A DNA stretch of 64,000 bases from Kiritimatiellia bacterium (GTDB lineage: Bacteria; Verrucomicrobiota; Kiritimatiellia; RFP12; DVOR01), in assembly GCA_017531445.1 (NCBI GenBank), contig JAFXKZ010000001.1, forward strand, positions 159,037 to 223,036. Direction: 5' to 3'. The notes below the pieces were generated by a model that was not told where the DNA came from, did not search any database, and saw only the letters and a program-made list of their open reading frames with translations. The position numbers and the translations under genes are program-made. This document shows, piece by piece, positions 51,427-59,723 of the stretch (the stretch's first letter is position 1; each line of letters opens with the position of its first letter).

Positions 51427-53190
51427 ATGACATCGCCACAACCCTTTTTAATCCCCCCGCGCCGCTTTGAAGCGCACGGGGGCTTTTTGTCGCTTCCGGA
51501 GGGGGCGGTCCTGGAACTGCGCGCCTCTTCGCCGCAGGTAATGGCCGTGCGGTTGATGGAAGCTGCGCTCCCCAAAGGGACGGTGCGGCGGTATGCTTAT
51601 CAGGAGAGGGGCTTCAGCTTAACGCTGTCTGCCGCAGGGATGCAGCGTGTCGCGCCGGAAGTGATGCCGGAGGCCCGCGCAGAGGGGTATGCGCTTGCGA
51701 TTCAACCGGAAGGTATTGCCGCCCGGGCGGAGACAGAAGAGGGGTTCTTCCGTTTGTGTGCTTTCCTTGGCAGGGCGTTGCAATCGGGTGCAGTGCCCTG
51801 CGGCATTGTGTCGGATGCGCCGGTTAAAAAGGTGCGTGGGCTGATGCTGGATGTCTCGCGTAACCGTATTTACAGCGTGAAGACGCTTCTGGAAGTCATC
51901 GATAAAATGGCGCAAGTCGGGTTGAATCGGCTTGAACTTTACTTTGAAAATGTATTTGCCTATCGCCGGCATCCGCTCGCATGGGCGCAGACTTCACCTT
52001 ACACGGCAGCAGATATCGCAACGATTGAGGCCTATGCCCGCGCACGCTTTGTGCGCTTCATCCCCAATCAAAACACGCTGGGGCACTTTGAACGCTGGCT
52101 GAAATTGCCGGAATATCGGTGCTATGCCGAATTGCCTCAAGGTGGAGCGCGCACGCCATGGGGCAGTATTCAGCAGCACCCTACGGGACTTTTTTCAGCA
52201 GATCGCGCTACACGCGACTTTGTTAGGGGGCTTCTTGAGGAACTGTTGCCCTGTTTTCCTCACGCGTCTTCGGTAAATCTCGGTGGCGATGAAGTCTTTG
52301 ATTTGGGGCAAGGCCGTTCAAACCCGGCGGATAAAGCAACGCTCTATTTTGATTATATGCGCGAAATGGCTGATGTCGCCCTGCGGCACGGAAAGCGACC
52401 GGAGCTGTGGGCCGATATGCTTATCCGCCATCCGGAGTTGTTGTCTGAAGCCAAACGGCATTTGCCTGAGGCCAGATGGCTGGTTTGGGCTTACGAAGCC
52501 TCTGATCCCTTGGAAGCAAATGTCGCGCGATTGCAGCGCGAGGGATTGGAGACAATCGCCTGTCCGGGGTCTTCTTCCTGGCGCAGTTTTTGCGGAAGGA
52601 CGCACAATATGCTGGCCAATGTCCACGCTGCTGCGCGTTCGCAATCGGACGGAATGCTGTTGACTGACTGGGGTGATGCCGGCCATTGGCAGCCTTTGAC
52701 GGTGAGTTTTCCGGCGATTGCCGCTGCCGCTGCGCTTGGTTGGTCGCCGGAATCAAATCCTGATGTTGCGGCAATTACAGACTTTTTGCTTGGCGAAAGG
52801 GGGCTCGGCGCATGGCTGTTGCGTCTGGGAGATACGTATCGCACGGCGAAAGCGGAAGCCGGAAACGCCACAAAACTCTTTCAAGCCTACAACCTTCCAC
52901 TTGCCGCATCGCCGGTCTTTGAAACGGAAGCCCTTCAAGAGACCTTGCAACTTCTGGATGATTTGGCGGCAGAGCCGGTCATATCGGGTTCTCGTCTCGC
53001 CCTTCGTGAAGCGCGCTTTGCCCTTGAAATGCAGCGACTTGCAGTGTTGCGTGCGCAGAGAACGCCCCATTTGCGCCGTATACGGGCCCGTTTGGCGGCA
53101 CAACTTGAACAACTTTGGCTGGAGCGTGGGCCGCGGGCGCAGTTGGACGACTCCCTTTCAGCCTTTCTTTCTCAGGAGTTGCCGGAATGA
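51427..53190 (+). CDS. Glycoside hydrolase family 20 beta-N-acetylhexosaminidase-like protein
   Basis: The 587-residue protein has a GH20 TIM barrel: VRGLMLDVSRNRIYSVKTLLEVIDKMAQVGLNRLELYFEN, the strand with IPNQNTLGHFERWL, and NLGGDEVFDLG, whose Asp-Glu pair is the substrate-assisted catalytic dyad. An N-terminal GH20b-like domain precedes it. No signal peptide is present, so it is predicted cytoplasmic, unlike most GH20 enzymes, and may act on imported or recycled amino sugar oligomers. The start overlaps nothing (one base after purC); its stop overlaps the tilS start (ATGA). Confidence 0.85.
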   Translation: MTSPQPFLIPPRRFEAHGGFLSLPEGAVLELRASSPQVMAVRLMEAALPKGTVRRYAYQERGFSLTLSAAGMQRVAPEVMPEARAEGYALAIQPEGIAARAETEEGFFRLCAFLGRALQSGAVPCGIVSDAPVKKVRGLMLDVSRNRIYSVKTLLEVIDKMAQVGLNRLELYFENVFAYRRHPLAWAQTSPYTAADIATIEAYARARFVRFIPNQNTLGHFERWLKLPEYRCYAELPQGGARTPWGSIQQHPTGLFSADRATRDFVRGLLEELLPCFPHASSVNLGGDEVFDLGQGRSNPADKATLYFDYMREMADVALRHGKRPELWADMLIRHPELLSEAKRHLPEARWLVWAYEASDPLEANVARLQREGLETIACPGSSSWRSFCGRTHNMLANVHAAARSQSDGMLLTDWGDAGHWQPLTVSFPAIAAAAALGWSPESNPDVAAITDFLLGERGLGAWLLRLGDTYRTAKAEAGNATKLFQAYNLPLAASPVFETEALQETLQLLDDLAAEPVISGSRLALREARFALEMQRLAVLRAQRTPHLRRIRARLAAQLEQLWLERGPRAQLDDSLSAFLSQELPE

Positions 53191-54419
53191 GATTGCCCGA
53201 TTATGAACCGGGTGCGCGTTGGGGTCTCTGTCTCAGTGGGGGAGCGGATTCAACCGCCTTGCTCCTTAAATGTCTGGAGGTTGGCTTCCCTGTGGTGGCA
53301 CTTCACTTCAATCATGCGTTTGAAGACGAAGACGGTGATGCCGATGAACGTTATGTCCGTGCGTTGTGTGCGGCGAAACAGGTGCCGTTGGAGGTGGGCA
53401 GATGCATGGAAGCATGGGCAACCGGAGAGACAAAAGAGGTGTTTGCGCGGCGGCATCGGATGGACTTTTTTGCAGAATGTGCGCGGCGGTTGCATCTGAC
53501 CGGGTTGCTGTTGGCACACCATGCCGGCGATCGTGCAGAACATCTTGTATTGCGTTTGGCGCGGGGATGCGGGGCAGAGGGGTTGACGCGCTTCGGTTTT
53601 GAGAATGAAGCCCCGTGGGATGCGCGGGTAAGATTGGTGCGGCCGCTTTTGGATGAGACGCATATCGACCAGGTGCAATGGCTGACATCGCGCGGGATTT
53701 CGTGGTGTGAAGATGTTTCAAATGCCGATTTGACGATCCCGCGCAATGCGATTCGGGCCACGCTTCCCAAGGTGCTGCCGCACTTTGTCGCCGGTGTGAA
53801 TGCCTCAGCGGAGCTGCTTTCCGAAGAAAATGCGTTTATTGCCGCGTGTGCCAAGGCGGCGGTTCTGGAGCAGACGGAGCGGGTTCTTTCGGTGAAACCG
53901 GCAACGCATATGGTGTTGTTGCGGAGGATTTTGCGGGCATGGTTGCCGGAGTTAACGCGTCATCAGACGCAGCGGCTTTTGGAGTTGCCTCCCGGAAAGG
54001 TGGCAATGGTGGCGCAGAAGCGTGTGATTCGCCGCGTATCCGAGACGCAATGGCAGCGTCTTTCCGAGGAGAAGACGCCCAAGCCTGATCCCATTGTGAT
54101 TGAGGCTCGCGGAGACTATCGCTTCGGGCACTGGCGGATTCTCGTGGGGGACGAAACGGCACTGCTGCGATTGCCTTTGCCATTGACGGTGCGCGCGCGC
54201 CAGAATGGCGACCGGATCCGCCCACGGGGTCTGCGGGGTTCGCGGAAAGTGCAGGATGTTTTGACCGAGCTTCACGTCCCGGCAGCAGAACGGGATGGAT
54301 ATCCTTTGTTTTGTGCTTCCTCCGGAGTGCTGCTTGCCGTGCCCGGATTGCGCCCCGCAGCATTGCCGGAAGGCGTGGCAACGGTGGGGATTTCGCTTCA
54401 ACGTTTGGATGATGTATGA
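53187..54419 (+). CDS. tilS: tRNA(Ile)-lysidine synthase
   Basis: TilS changes C34 of the CAU anticodon of tRNA-Ile2 to lysidine. The 410-residue protein has the PP-loop LCLSGGADSTALL, the HFNHAFEDEDGDADERYV region and LLAHHAGDRAEHLVLRLARGCGAEGL, followed by IPRNAIRATLPKVLP and a C-terminal domain with RQNGDRIRPRGLRGSRKVQDVL. In the AHHAGDRAE stretch, Gly replaces the usual Asp (AHHxDDxxE). ATG 53187 overlaps the GH20 stop. Its substrate tRNA is encoded at 20192. The 3' end overlaps the convergent radical SAM gene by 22 bases. Confidence 0.93.
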   Translation: MRLPDYEPGARWGLCLSGGADSTALLLKCLEVGFPVVALHFNHAFEDEDGDADERYVRALCAAKQVPLEVGRCMEAWATGETKEVFARRHRMDFFAECARRLHLTGLLLAHHAGDRAEHLVLRLARGCGAEGLTRFGFENEAPWDARVRLVRPLLDETHIDQVQWLTSRGISWCEDVSNADLTIPRNAIRATLPKVLPHFVAGVNASAELLSEENAFIAACAKAAVLEQTERVLSVKPATHMVLLRRILRAWLPELTRHQTQRLLELPPGKVAMVAQKRVIRRVSETQWQRLSEEKTPKPDPIVIEARGDYRFGHWRILVGDETALLRLPLPLTVRARQNGDRIRPRGLRGSRKVQDVLTELHVPAAERDGYPLFCASSGVLLAVPGLRPAALPEGVATVGISLQRLDDV

Positions 54420-55825
54420 ACGAAATCACGCAGGTGTCCGGCCAGCGCGGCGGCACCTTTGAAAAGGTAGGCCGGGTGCTTTAACATTCGGAAGAGTTGG
54501 CGAAGGAGTGCCATCGGGTGCAGAAATCCGCGATAGGTGCGGGCGATGCAGGCGCGGATTTCGCGCTCTGTCAGGGGCGAACGCATGACGGGCGAGCGCA
54601 TATCAAAGCGGTCCCAATCCATGGTGAGCAGATTCCCGGCTTCGGCTTGCGTCTTGAAGAGTGCGGTTCCCGGATAGGGGACGATCCAAGTGGCCTGCAA
54701 TGTGGCGGCCAAGCCTGTGCGTAGGAATGCGCGCCCCAAACGTACAGTGCGTGCCGCCTCTTGCGCAGTTTCCCACGGATAGCCGAACATCAGTGTGATA
54801 TGCACATCCAAACCGGCAGCGGAGGCTGCTTTAGCCCCGTCGTGAATTTGTGCGAGCGTAAGGTTTTTATTGAGCTTGTCCAACGTGGACTGGTTCGCGG
54901 ATTCCACGCCAAAGAGCACTAACCGGAAGCCGGCTTTGCGCATGAGCCGATAAGTTTCTGCCGGGACTGCGCCAAATCTCAGGTTGCAATCCAAGCGGAC
55001 TTTGCGGTGGTAGCCGCGCTGAATCATCCCGTGGCAGAAGTCTGTCAGCCATTGTCCAACGGGCAGACAGCCGGCATCATCCATGATTTCGCGCACACCG
55101 AGTTTGATCAATGCGCCGATTTCATCCAATACGTGTGCGACCGGGCGCACACGATAGACGGGATAAAGCGTGGTCCATGAGCAAAAGGTGCATTTCCCGT
55201 GCCAGCAATCCCGTGCGCTCATGATGTAGGCTCCGGGCGTTTTTGCGAAGTTCCCGTTGCGATAGGCATAATCTTGCCAGTGTGTCAGCGTGCGGTTGAT
55301 CGGTGGCAGTTGACTTAAATCAACCGGGATTTCACGCTGTTCCAACCATGAGAGCAGGGCAAAATCGTAGTCACCGCCTTTGAGTACGGCATCGACAGGA
55401 GCGGCATTCAAAGTTTCTTCCGGCAGGGCGGTGACGTGATCTCCGGCCATGACGAGACGGCAATCGGGCAAACGGCGTTTGAGCTCTGCTGCCCATTTCC
55501 AGTGGAAACGCACCACCGGCGTCTTGGTTTCAAGGAAGACAACATCGGGTTGCCATGCAATCAAGTCTGCCCAATAGGCTTCCGGCGAAGTGTTCCGGGC
55601 GATTCCATCCAGCCACAATACCGCATAACCCTTTGTTTTCAGAAGGGTTGCCGCACTGGCCGGAACGACAGGATAGATGGTGCTTGGGCGGCTGAACCAT
55701 TGAAATTGACGGTTTTGCGAAAGTAACGGGGTGCCTTTTTCGGAAGGGATGGGCGGATAGCAAAAGGCAACACGCGCTTTGGGCGCGGCAGGATGAGCGG
55801 TATCGGCAGTGGCAGGTGCGGTCAT
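54398..55825 (-). CDS. B12-binding-domain radical SAM protein
   Basis: The 475-residue protein starts with a cobalamin-binding-like Rossmann domain (VAFCYPPIPSEKGTP to LVMAGDHVTALPEETLNAAPVDAVLKGG). A radical SAM core follows with ARDCWHGKCTFCSW; the three cysteines are spaced C-x4-C-x2-C rather than the usual C-x3-C-x2-C. RLVLFGVESANQSTLDKLNK and HITLMFGYPWET are typical of this class, which includes methyltransferases and hopanoid enzymes. The usual DxHxxG cobalamin motif is not seen. The product is unknown. It starts 12 bp after thiD. Confidence 0.8.
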   Translation of the reverse strand: MTAPATADTAHPAAPKARVAFCYPPIPSEKGTPLLSQNRQFQWFSRPSTIYPVVPASAATLLKTKGYAVLWLDGIARNTSPEAYWADLIAWQPDVVFLETKTPVVRFHWKWAAELKRRLPDCRLVMAGDHVTALPEETLNAAPVDAVLKGGDYDFALLSWLEQREIPVDLSQLPPINRTLTHWQDYAYRNGNFAKTPGAYIMSARDCWHGKCTFCSWTTLYPVYRVRPVAHVLDEIGALIKLGVREIMDDAGCLPVGQWLTDFCHGMIQRGYHRKVRLDCNLRFGAVPAETYRLMRKAGFRLVLFGVESANQSTLDKLNKNLTLAQIHDGAKAASAAGLDVHITLMFGYPWETAQEAARTVRLGRAFLRTGLAATLQATWIVPYPGTALFKTQAEAGNLLTMDWDRFDMRSPVMRSPLTEREIRACIARTYRGFLHPMALLRQLFRMLKHPAYLFKGAAALAGHLRDFVHTSSKR

Positions 55826-55837
55826 TGGAAACAGAGC

Positions 55838-56686
55838 TTATGCGGTCAGATTCCGCACTTGGATGCAATCACGCGGCGGTTCGGCCGATTCGGTGCCGTA
55901 GACGGCGGCATTCCCGGCAGAAACACCTGCGCACAAGAGGGCATAAACCCACGCTTTTGCCCGGCAGACAGCTTCAAGCAAGGGAAGATTCAAGGCGAGA
56001 TTGGCGGCGATTGCGGCCGAGAGTGAGCAACCGGTGCCATGGGTTGTGGGGGGATTTTCGACGATGGGCGAAGTGATCTCAAAGCAATTACCTGCTGTGT
56101 CGGCAAAAAAGTCGGTCGCAACATGGCGGTCGCTATGGCCGCCTTTCAGCAATACGGCGACGGCATAACGTGTGGCGAGGTTGCGGCAATGGGCGGCAAG
56201 GTCGCGCACGTTTTCGGCGACCGGCAAGCCCAACAGCACATTTGCTTCCGGCAGATTGGGGGTGATGAGGGTGGCTTTGGGGAGGATTGCGTCGGTGAAT
56301 CGGGCAATAGCTTCCTCGGCCAGCAGTTTTGCGCCGCTGGTTGCGACCATGACCGGATCGACCACCAATGCGACATCGTTGAAAAGCGGGAGCATTTCTG
56401 CGACAATCCGGATGCGTTCGGCATCCAGCAACATCCCTGTTTTAATGGCTTTTACTGCGAAATCTTCTGCAATACAGCGCATCTGATCGCGCAACACCTC
56501 CGGGGTGGTGGGCTGAATGCTGCGCACACCATGCGGATTTTGCGCGGTTAATGCCGTGATGACGCTGCATCCATGGACATGAAAGGCACGAAAGGCGCGT
56601 AAATCCGCCTGAATGCCCGCACCGCCGCCGCTGTCGCTGCCGGCGATGGTCAGAGCCACGGGAAAGTAAGTCTGGGGAGTCGTCAT
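55838..56686 (-). CDS. thiD: Hydroxymethylpyrimidine/phosphomethylpyrimidine kinase
   Basis: The 282-residue ribokinase-fold enzyme makes HMP-PP for thiamine synthesis. It has ALTIAGSDSGGGAGIQADLRAF at the N-terminus, HGCSVITALTAQNPHGV, DPVMVATSGAKLL, LITPNLPEANVLLG and the catalytic anion hole THGTGCSLSAAIAANLA. ATG 56686 fits the family start although its ribosome site is weak. Other thi genes are not in the window. Array G lies just upstream, between thiD and rfbD. Confidence 0.93.
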   Translation of the reverse strand: MTTPQTYFPVALTIAGSDSGGGAGIQADLRAFRAFHVHGCSVITALTAQNPHGVRSIQPTTPEVLRDQMRCIAEDFAVKAIKTGMLLDAERIRIVAEMLPLFNDVALVVDPVMVATSGAKLLAEEAIARFTDAILPKATLITPNLPEANVLLGLPVAENVRDLAAHCRNLATRYAVAVLLKGGHSDRHVATDFFADTAGNCFEITSPIVENPPTTHGTGCSLSAAIAANLALNLPLLEAVCRAKAWVYALLCAGVSAGNAAVYGTESAEPPRDCIQVRNLTA

Positions 56687-56732
56687 GGGCGTATTGTAGC
56701 AAATCATAAAAGCGTGGCGCACTTCTTTAATG

Positions 56733-56815
56733 GAACATGGGCGATGTTGCGCTGCAACATGGGCGGCATTGCGCGTCGGTTTCGCCCACATTGCGCAGCA
56801 ACATCGCCCATGTTC
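56733..56815. repeat. 22-bp core array G
   Basis: Two forward cores (56734 and 56756) and two reverse cores (CGCCCACATT at 56783 and CGCCCATGTT at 56805) are all 22 bp apart on each side, with 17 bp between the inner pair. The two halves form a nearly perfect inverted repeat of about 34 bp, so an RNA or cruciform hairpin is possible. It lies in the 196-bp gap between rfbD and thiD. Confidence 0.92.
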
Positions 56816-56882
56816 AAAAACTGTCGCTCGCCTATGACAAAAGCGCACAGCGCAAAGGGCAGATCAATATGCCAGAGAGAAG

Positions 56883-57740
56883 TCACGAAGGCCATTCACT
56901 GCGGATGAAACGCGCCAGGGCTTCTTGCCATGGCGGCATTGCAGGAAGGCGGCACTGTTTCAGTTTTTGCTTGGAGAGTGCGCTCCATGCCGGGCGTTTG
57001 GCCGGTCGGGGAAAGGCTTCGGATGTGCAGGGTTCAACAATGAGGGAGGTGTAGCCGGCAAGACGGAAAATCGTCTTGGCAAAATCATACCAGCTGGCAA
57101 CGCCTTCGCAGGTGACGTGAAAGATGCCGCGCAATTCCGGACGCGTGAGGAATGCAGAAAGGACGCGGGAGACGGCTTCGGCGGAGGTGGGATTGCCGTA
57201 TTGATCATTGACAACTGTAAGGGTGCGCGAGGGATTGGCGGCGGCAAGGGCGAGCATCGTGTGAACGAAACTGGGCCCGCCTGCGCCGTAGAGCCAGGCA
57301 ACCCGGAGGATGAGATGATTGGGGCAGTAGGTTTGCACCGCCTTTTCCCCTGCCAGTTTACTGGCACCGTAAACGGTTTTGGGGCAGGGGGTGTCGGTCT
57401 CTTTCCAGGGTTCGGAGGCTTTGCCAGAGAAGACATAGTCGGTGGAAATGGCGATCAGGCGGGCATTCATCCGCGCACACGCTTTGGCGACATTGGCGGT
57501 GAGCTGCTCATTCAAGCGGAAGGCCTTTTCCGGATGGTGCTCGCAGGCATCAACTTGTGTCATTGCCGCGCAGTGAATGACAACTTCGGGTTTGAATGCT
57601 TCAAAGCAGGCGTTAACGGCCTCAATTTGCGTGAGGTCGGTTTCCGGGAGGTCAGCGATTTGGCAGGTATGAAGGGCTTGCCAATCGCGCAGAAGCGTTC
57701 GGCCGAGCATTCCTTTGCCACCGGTGATCAGGATTCGCAT
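56883..57740 (-). CDS. rfbD: dTDP-4-dehydrorhamnose reductase
   Basis: The 285-residue SDR-family protein has the N-terminal NAD(P) loop ITGGKGMLGRTL, the VIHCAAMTQVDACEHHPEKAFRLNEQLTANVAKAC stretch, the catalytic ISTDYVFSGK with YGASKLAGEK (Tyr-x3-Lys) and ILRVAWLYGAGG. It would make dTDP-L-rhamnose for surface polysaccharide. rfbA, B and C are not adjacent, so they must be elsewhere. It overlaps the end of the acyltransferase gene by 13 bases, so the two are one transcript. Confidence 0.9.
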   Translation of the reverse strand: MRILITGGKGMLGRTLLRDWQALHTCQIADLPETDLTQIEAVNACFEAFKPEVVIHCAAMTQVDACEHHPEKAFRLNEQLTANVAKACARMNARLIAISTDYVFSGKASEPWKETDTPCPKTVYGASKLAGEKAVQTYCPNHLILRVAWLYGAGGPSFVHTMLALAAANPSRTLTVVNDQYGNPTSAEAVSRVLSAFLTRPELRGIFHVTCEGVASWYDFAKTIFRLAGYTSLIVEPCTSEAFPRPAKRPAWSALSKQKLKQCRLPAMPPWQEALARFIRSEWPS

Positions 57741-59572
57741 AGGGGGGCTTTCTGTTGGGCTTCACAAAAGGATTGATAGAGTGTTTTTCCCATGTAGCGC
57801 GAAATATCACGTGCAGGGGCTTTCAAAAGATCGACAACAATCAATCCGTCAATGGTGGTGCCGAAAGAGGGGTCAACGTTGAATGCAACAATTTTTCCGC
57901 CGAGTCTGAGATATTGACGGATGAGAATCGGCATTTCGTGTTTGCCGTCTTCCAATTCTTCAAGCGCGATTGTGATATCGGCTTCGCTTTGTACAAAAGC
58001 TTCATAGTCGGGGTGACGCCATTCAACAAAGCGTTGTGCTTTCGGGGGGAGACGGGCGGCCAACCATTCTGCGAGCGCGAAGTCGTAAGCCGTGGTCCGG
58101 AGGTAATTCAGCAGCAGGGTTGAAGAGGCTTCGGTGAAGTGGTGCGAAATGCTGACCGGACCGAAGAGTGTTGTATAGCGCGGATGACGGGCAATGAAAG
58201 TAAGCACTCCGCGCCAAAGCAGAAGCAACGGTGCAAAGGTGCGCTGATAACTGGGGCGGACAAATGAGCGTCCCAGCTCAATGGCCGGGCCCGGCAAATG
58301 CCCCAGAAAGCGTTCGTCAAACTGGAAAAGTGTGCGCGTATAGAGGGCGTTCAACCCCTTGGTTTCGACCAATTCATCGGAGAGTGCCAGGCGGTAGCAG
58401 CCGACGATTTCACGTTTGGCCTTTTGCCAAAGGATGATTTGGTAATAATCTTTGTCGAAGTCATCGGTGTCGGATGCTTGGCCGGTGCCTTCTCCGACTG
58501 CACGGAAGGCGAGTTCACGCAGGCGGCCGATCTCAGATAATGTTACCGGAATATGAACGCCCCGGACGGCAAAAAGGCAGTGCTCTTCGGTTGTGAAAAG
58601 CGTTGCTTCCGGAGGAAGGTTGAAGAGTTCATACTCAATGCGGTCGGTCGGGACAGGCGCGATGATCGGGAGTTCATGACGTTCATCCGAGTCAAGCGTC
58701 AAGCGGCGCATTTGCGTGTCAAACCAAGATTCGCTTTGGCGGCCGGCGAGCAGGAAGGTGCGGAAACGGAGGTAACGCAGGGCGGTAGTGTTGTCGGGAA
58801 AACGTTGAAAGAGCGGAATGGAATCAATAGGCCGGCCAATGCGCAGGGAAATAGCAGTGTTTTGCTTGCGCAACAATTCTCTGACGAGCAGAATGGTGCG
58901 CAGACGCGGGTGGATTTTTCCCATGAGATGAAACAGAATGGAGGCCGAGCCCGGAATGAAGATGGGAAGAATGGTCACAGGAAAGCCGGCTTTGCGCAGT
59001 AACGGCATGATGGAGAGATGCCAGAGCGCATCGCGGACGCGAAAGGCTTTTGGTTCAAAGCTTGCCACCTCTCCGGCGGGAAAGAGGATCAGTGCATGCC
59101 CCTCTTGCAACCAGTGCAATGCCTGACGCAGGGCATGGGTATTGCGCAAAGGGGAGTCTGATTTTCCAAAAGGATCGACAAAGAACATCTCCGGTTGCAA
59201 TTCCGGAATGCGTCGCAGAAGATAGTTGCCAAGGATTTTTGCATCAGAGCGTTTGGTGCGGATGGTTTCCAGAAGTGCGAGCCCCTCGGATGCGCCAAAG
59301 GGGTGATTGGCAATAACAATGAGTGGGCCGGAAGCAGGGATGCGGGCGCAGTCGGTTTCAGAGACGGAAATGGTGGTGTGCATTGTATCGAGCACACGCT
59401 TTGAGAAAGGGATGGTCTCCGGCAGTGCGCGTACGGCCAGATAGAGATGTTGAAGTGCGCGCAGTCCGAGAGCCCATTCAATAAAAGGGTGGGTGTATTT
59501 CAAGATAACCCGCAGCCAGACTTGCGGCACGTGTTGCCAGGGAAGCGAAAAAGGGCGCGGGGAGGGAGCCAT
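57728..59572 (-). CDS. Acyltransferase fusion: PlsC-like plus OlsB/hemolysin-like GNAT
   Basis: The 614-residue protein is a two-domain lipid acyltransferase. The N-terminal half is PlsC-like, with IVIANHPFGASEGL, ILFPAGEVASFEPK and VTILPIFIPGSA. In the first block, the residue in the acidic position of the family pattern NHPxGGxDG is Glu instead of Asp. The C-terminal half resembles the ornithine-lipid N-acyltransferase/hemolysin GNAT family, with CYRLALSDE, AIELGRSFVRPSYQRTF and LFGPVSISHHF. Together they could make an N- and O-acylated amino-acid lipid in one protein, which is inference. No ribosome site is obvious. It precedes rfbD with overlap. Confidence 0.82.
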   Translation of the reverse strand: MAPSPRPFSLPWQHVPQVWLRVILKYTHPFIEWALGLRALQHLYLAVRALPETIPFSKRVLDTMHTTISVSETDCARIPASGPLIVIANHPFGASEGLALLETIRTKRSDAKILGNYLLRRIPELQPEMFFVDPFGKSDSPLRNTHALRQALHWLQEGHALILFPAGEVASFEPKAFRVRDALWHLSIMPLLRKAGFPVTILPIFIPGSASILFHLMGKIHPRLRTILLVRELLRKQNTAISLRIGRPIDSIPLFQRFPDNTTALRYLRFRTFLLAGRQSESWFDTQMRRLTLDSDERHELPIIAPVPTDRIEYELFNLPPEATLFTTEEHCLFAVRGVHIPVTLSEIGRLRELAFRAVGEGTGQASDTDDFDKDYYQIILWQKAKREIVGCYRLALSDELVETKGLNALYTRTLFQFDERFLGHLPGPAIELGRSFVRPSYQRTFAPLLLLWRGVLTFIARHPRYTTLFGPVSISHHFTEASSTLLLNYLRTTAYDFALAEWLAARLPPKAQRFVEWRHPDYEAFVQSEADITIALEELEDGKHEMPILIRQYLRLGGKIVAFNVDPSFGTTIDGLIVVDLLKAPARDISRYMGKTLYQSFCEAQQKAPLCES

Positions 59573-59677
59573 AAGGGGGCGGGAAAATGGGTAAAAGAAC
59601 CGCAGAATGTCGGGAAAAGGCGTTTCAGGTGTGCCCGTGACGAAGTATCAAATAGGCGATCAAGCAGAAAACGTTGC

Positions 59678-59710
59678 GCGGCGGAGGGCTGTTTTCAGCG
59701 CAACCGCCGC
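59678..59710 (-). terminator. Terminator hairpin after topoisomerase gene
   Basis: GCGGCGG (59678-59684) pairs with CCGCCGC (59704-59710), with an inner GCTG/CAGC stem and A-rich loop. On the minus strand it is followed by GCAACGTTTTCT. It separates the topoisomerase gene from the acyltransferase gene. Confidence 0.65.
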
Positions 59711-59723
59711 ACGGTGAGTCTAC

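Noticed and set aside
4268..56815. Invertible segments flipped by the Mpi-type invertase at the AACATGGGCG cores
   Set aside because: The inverted cores are only 17 bp apart and carry no promoter between them, far too short for a serine-invertase segment; some arrays have one orientation only.
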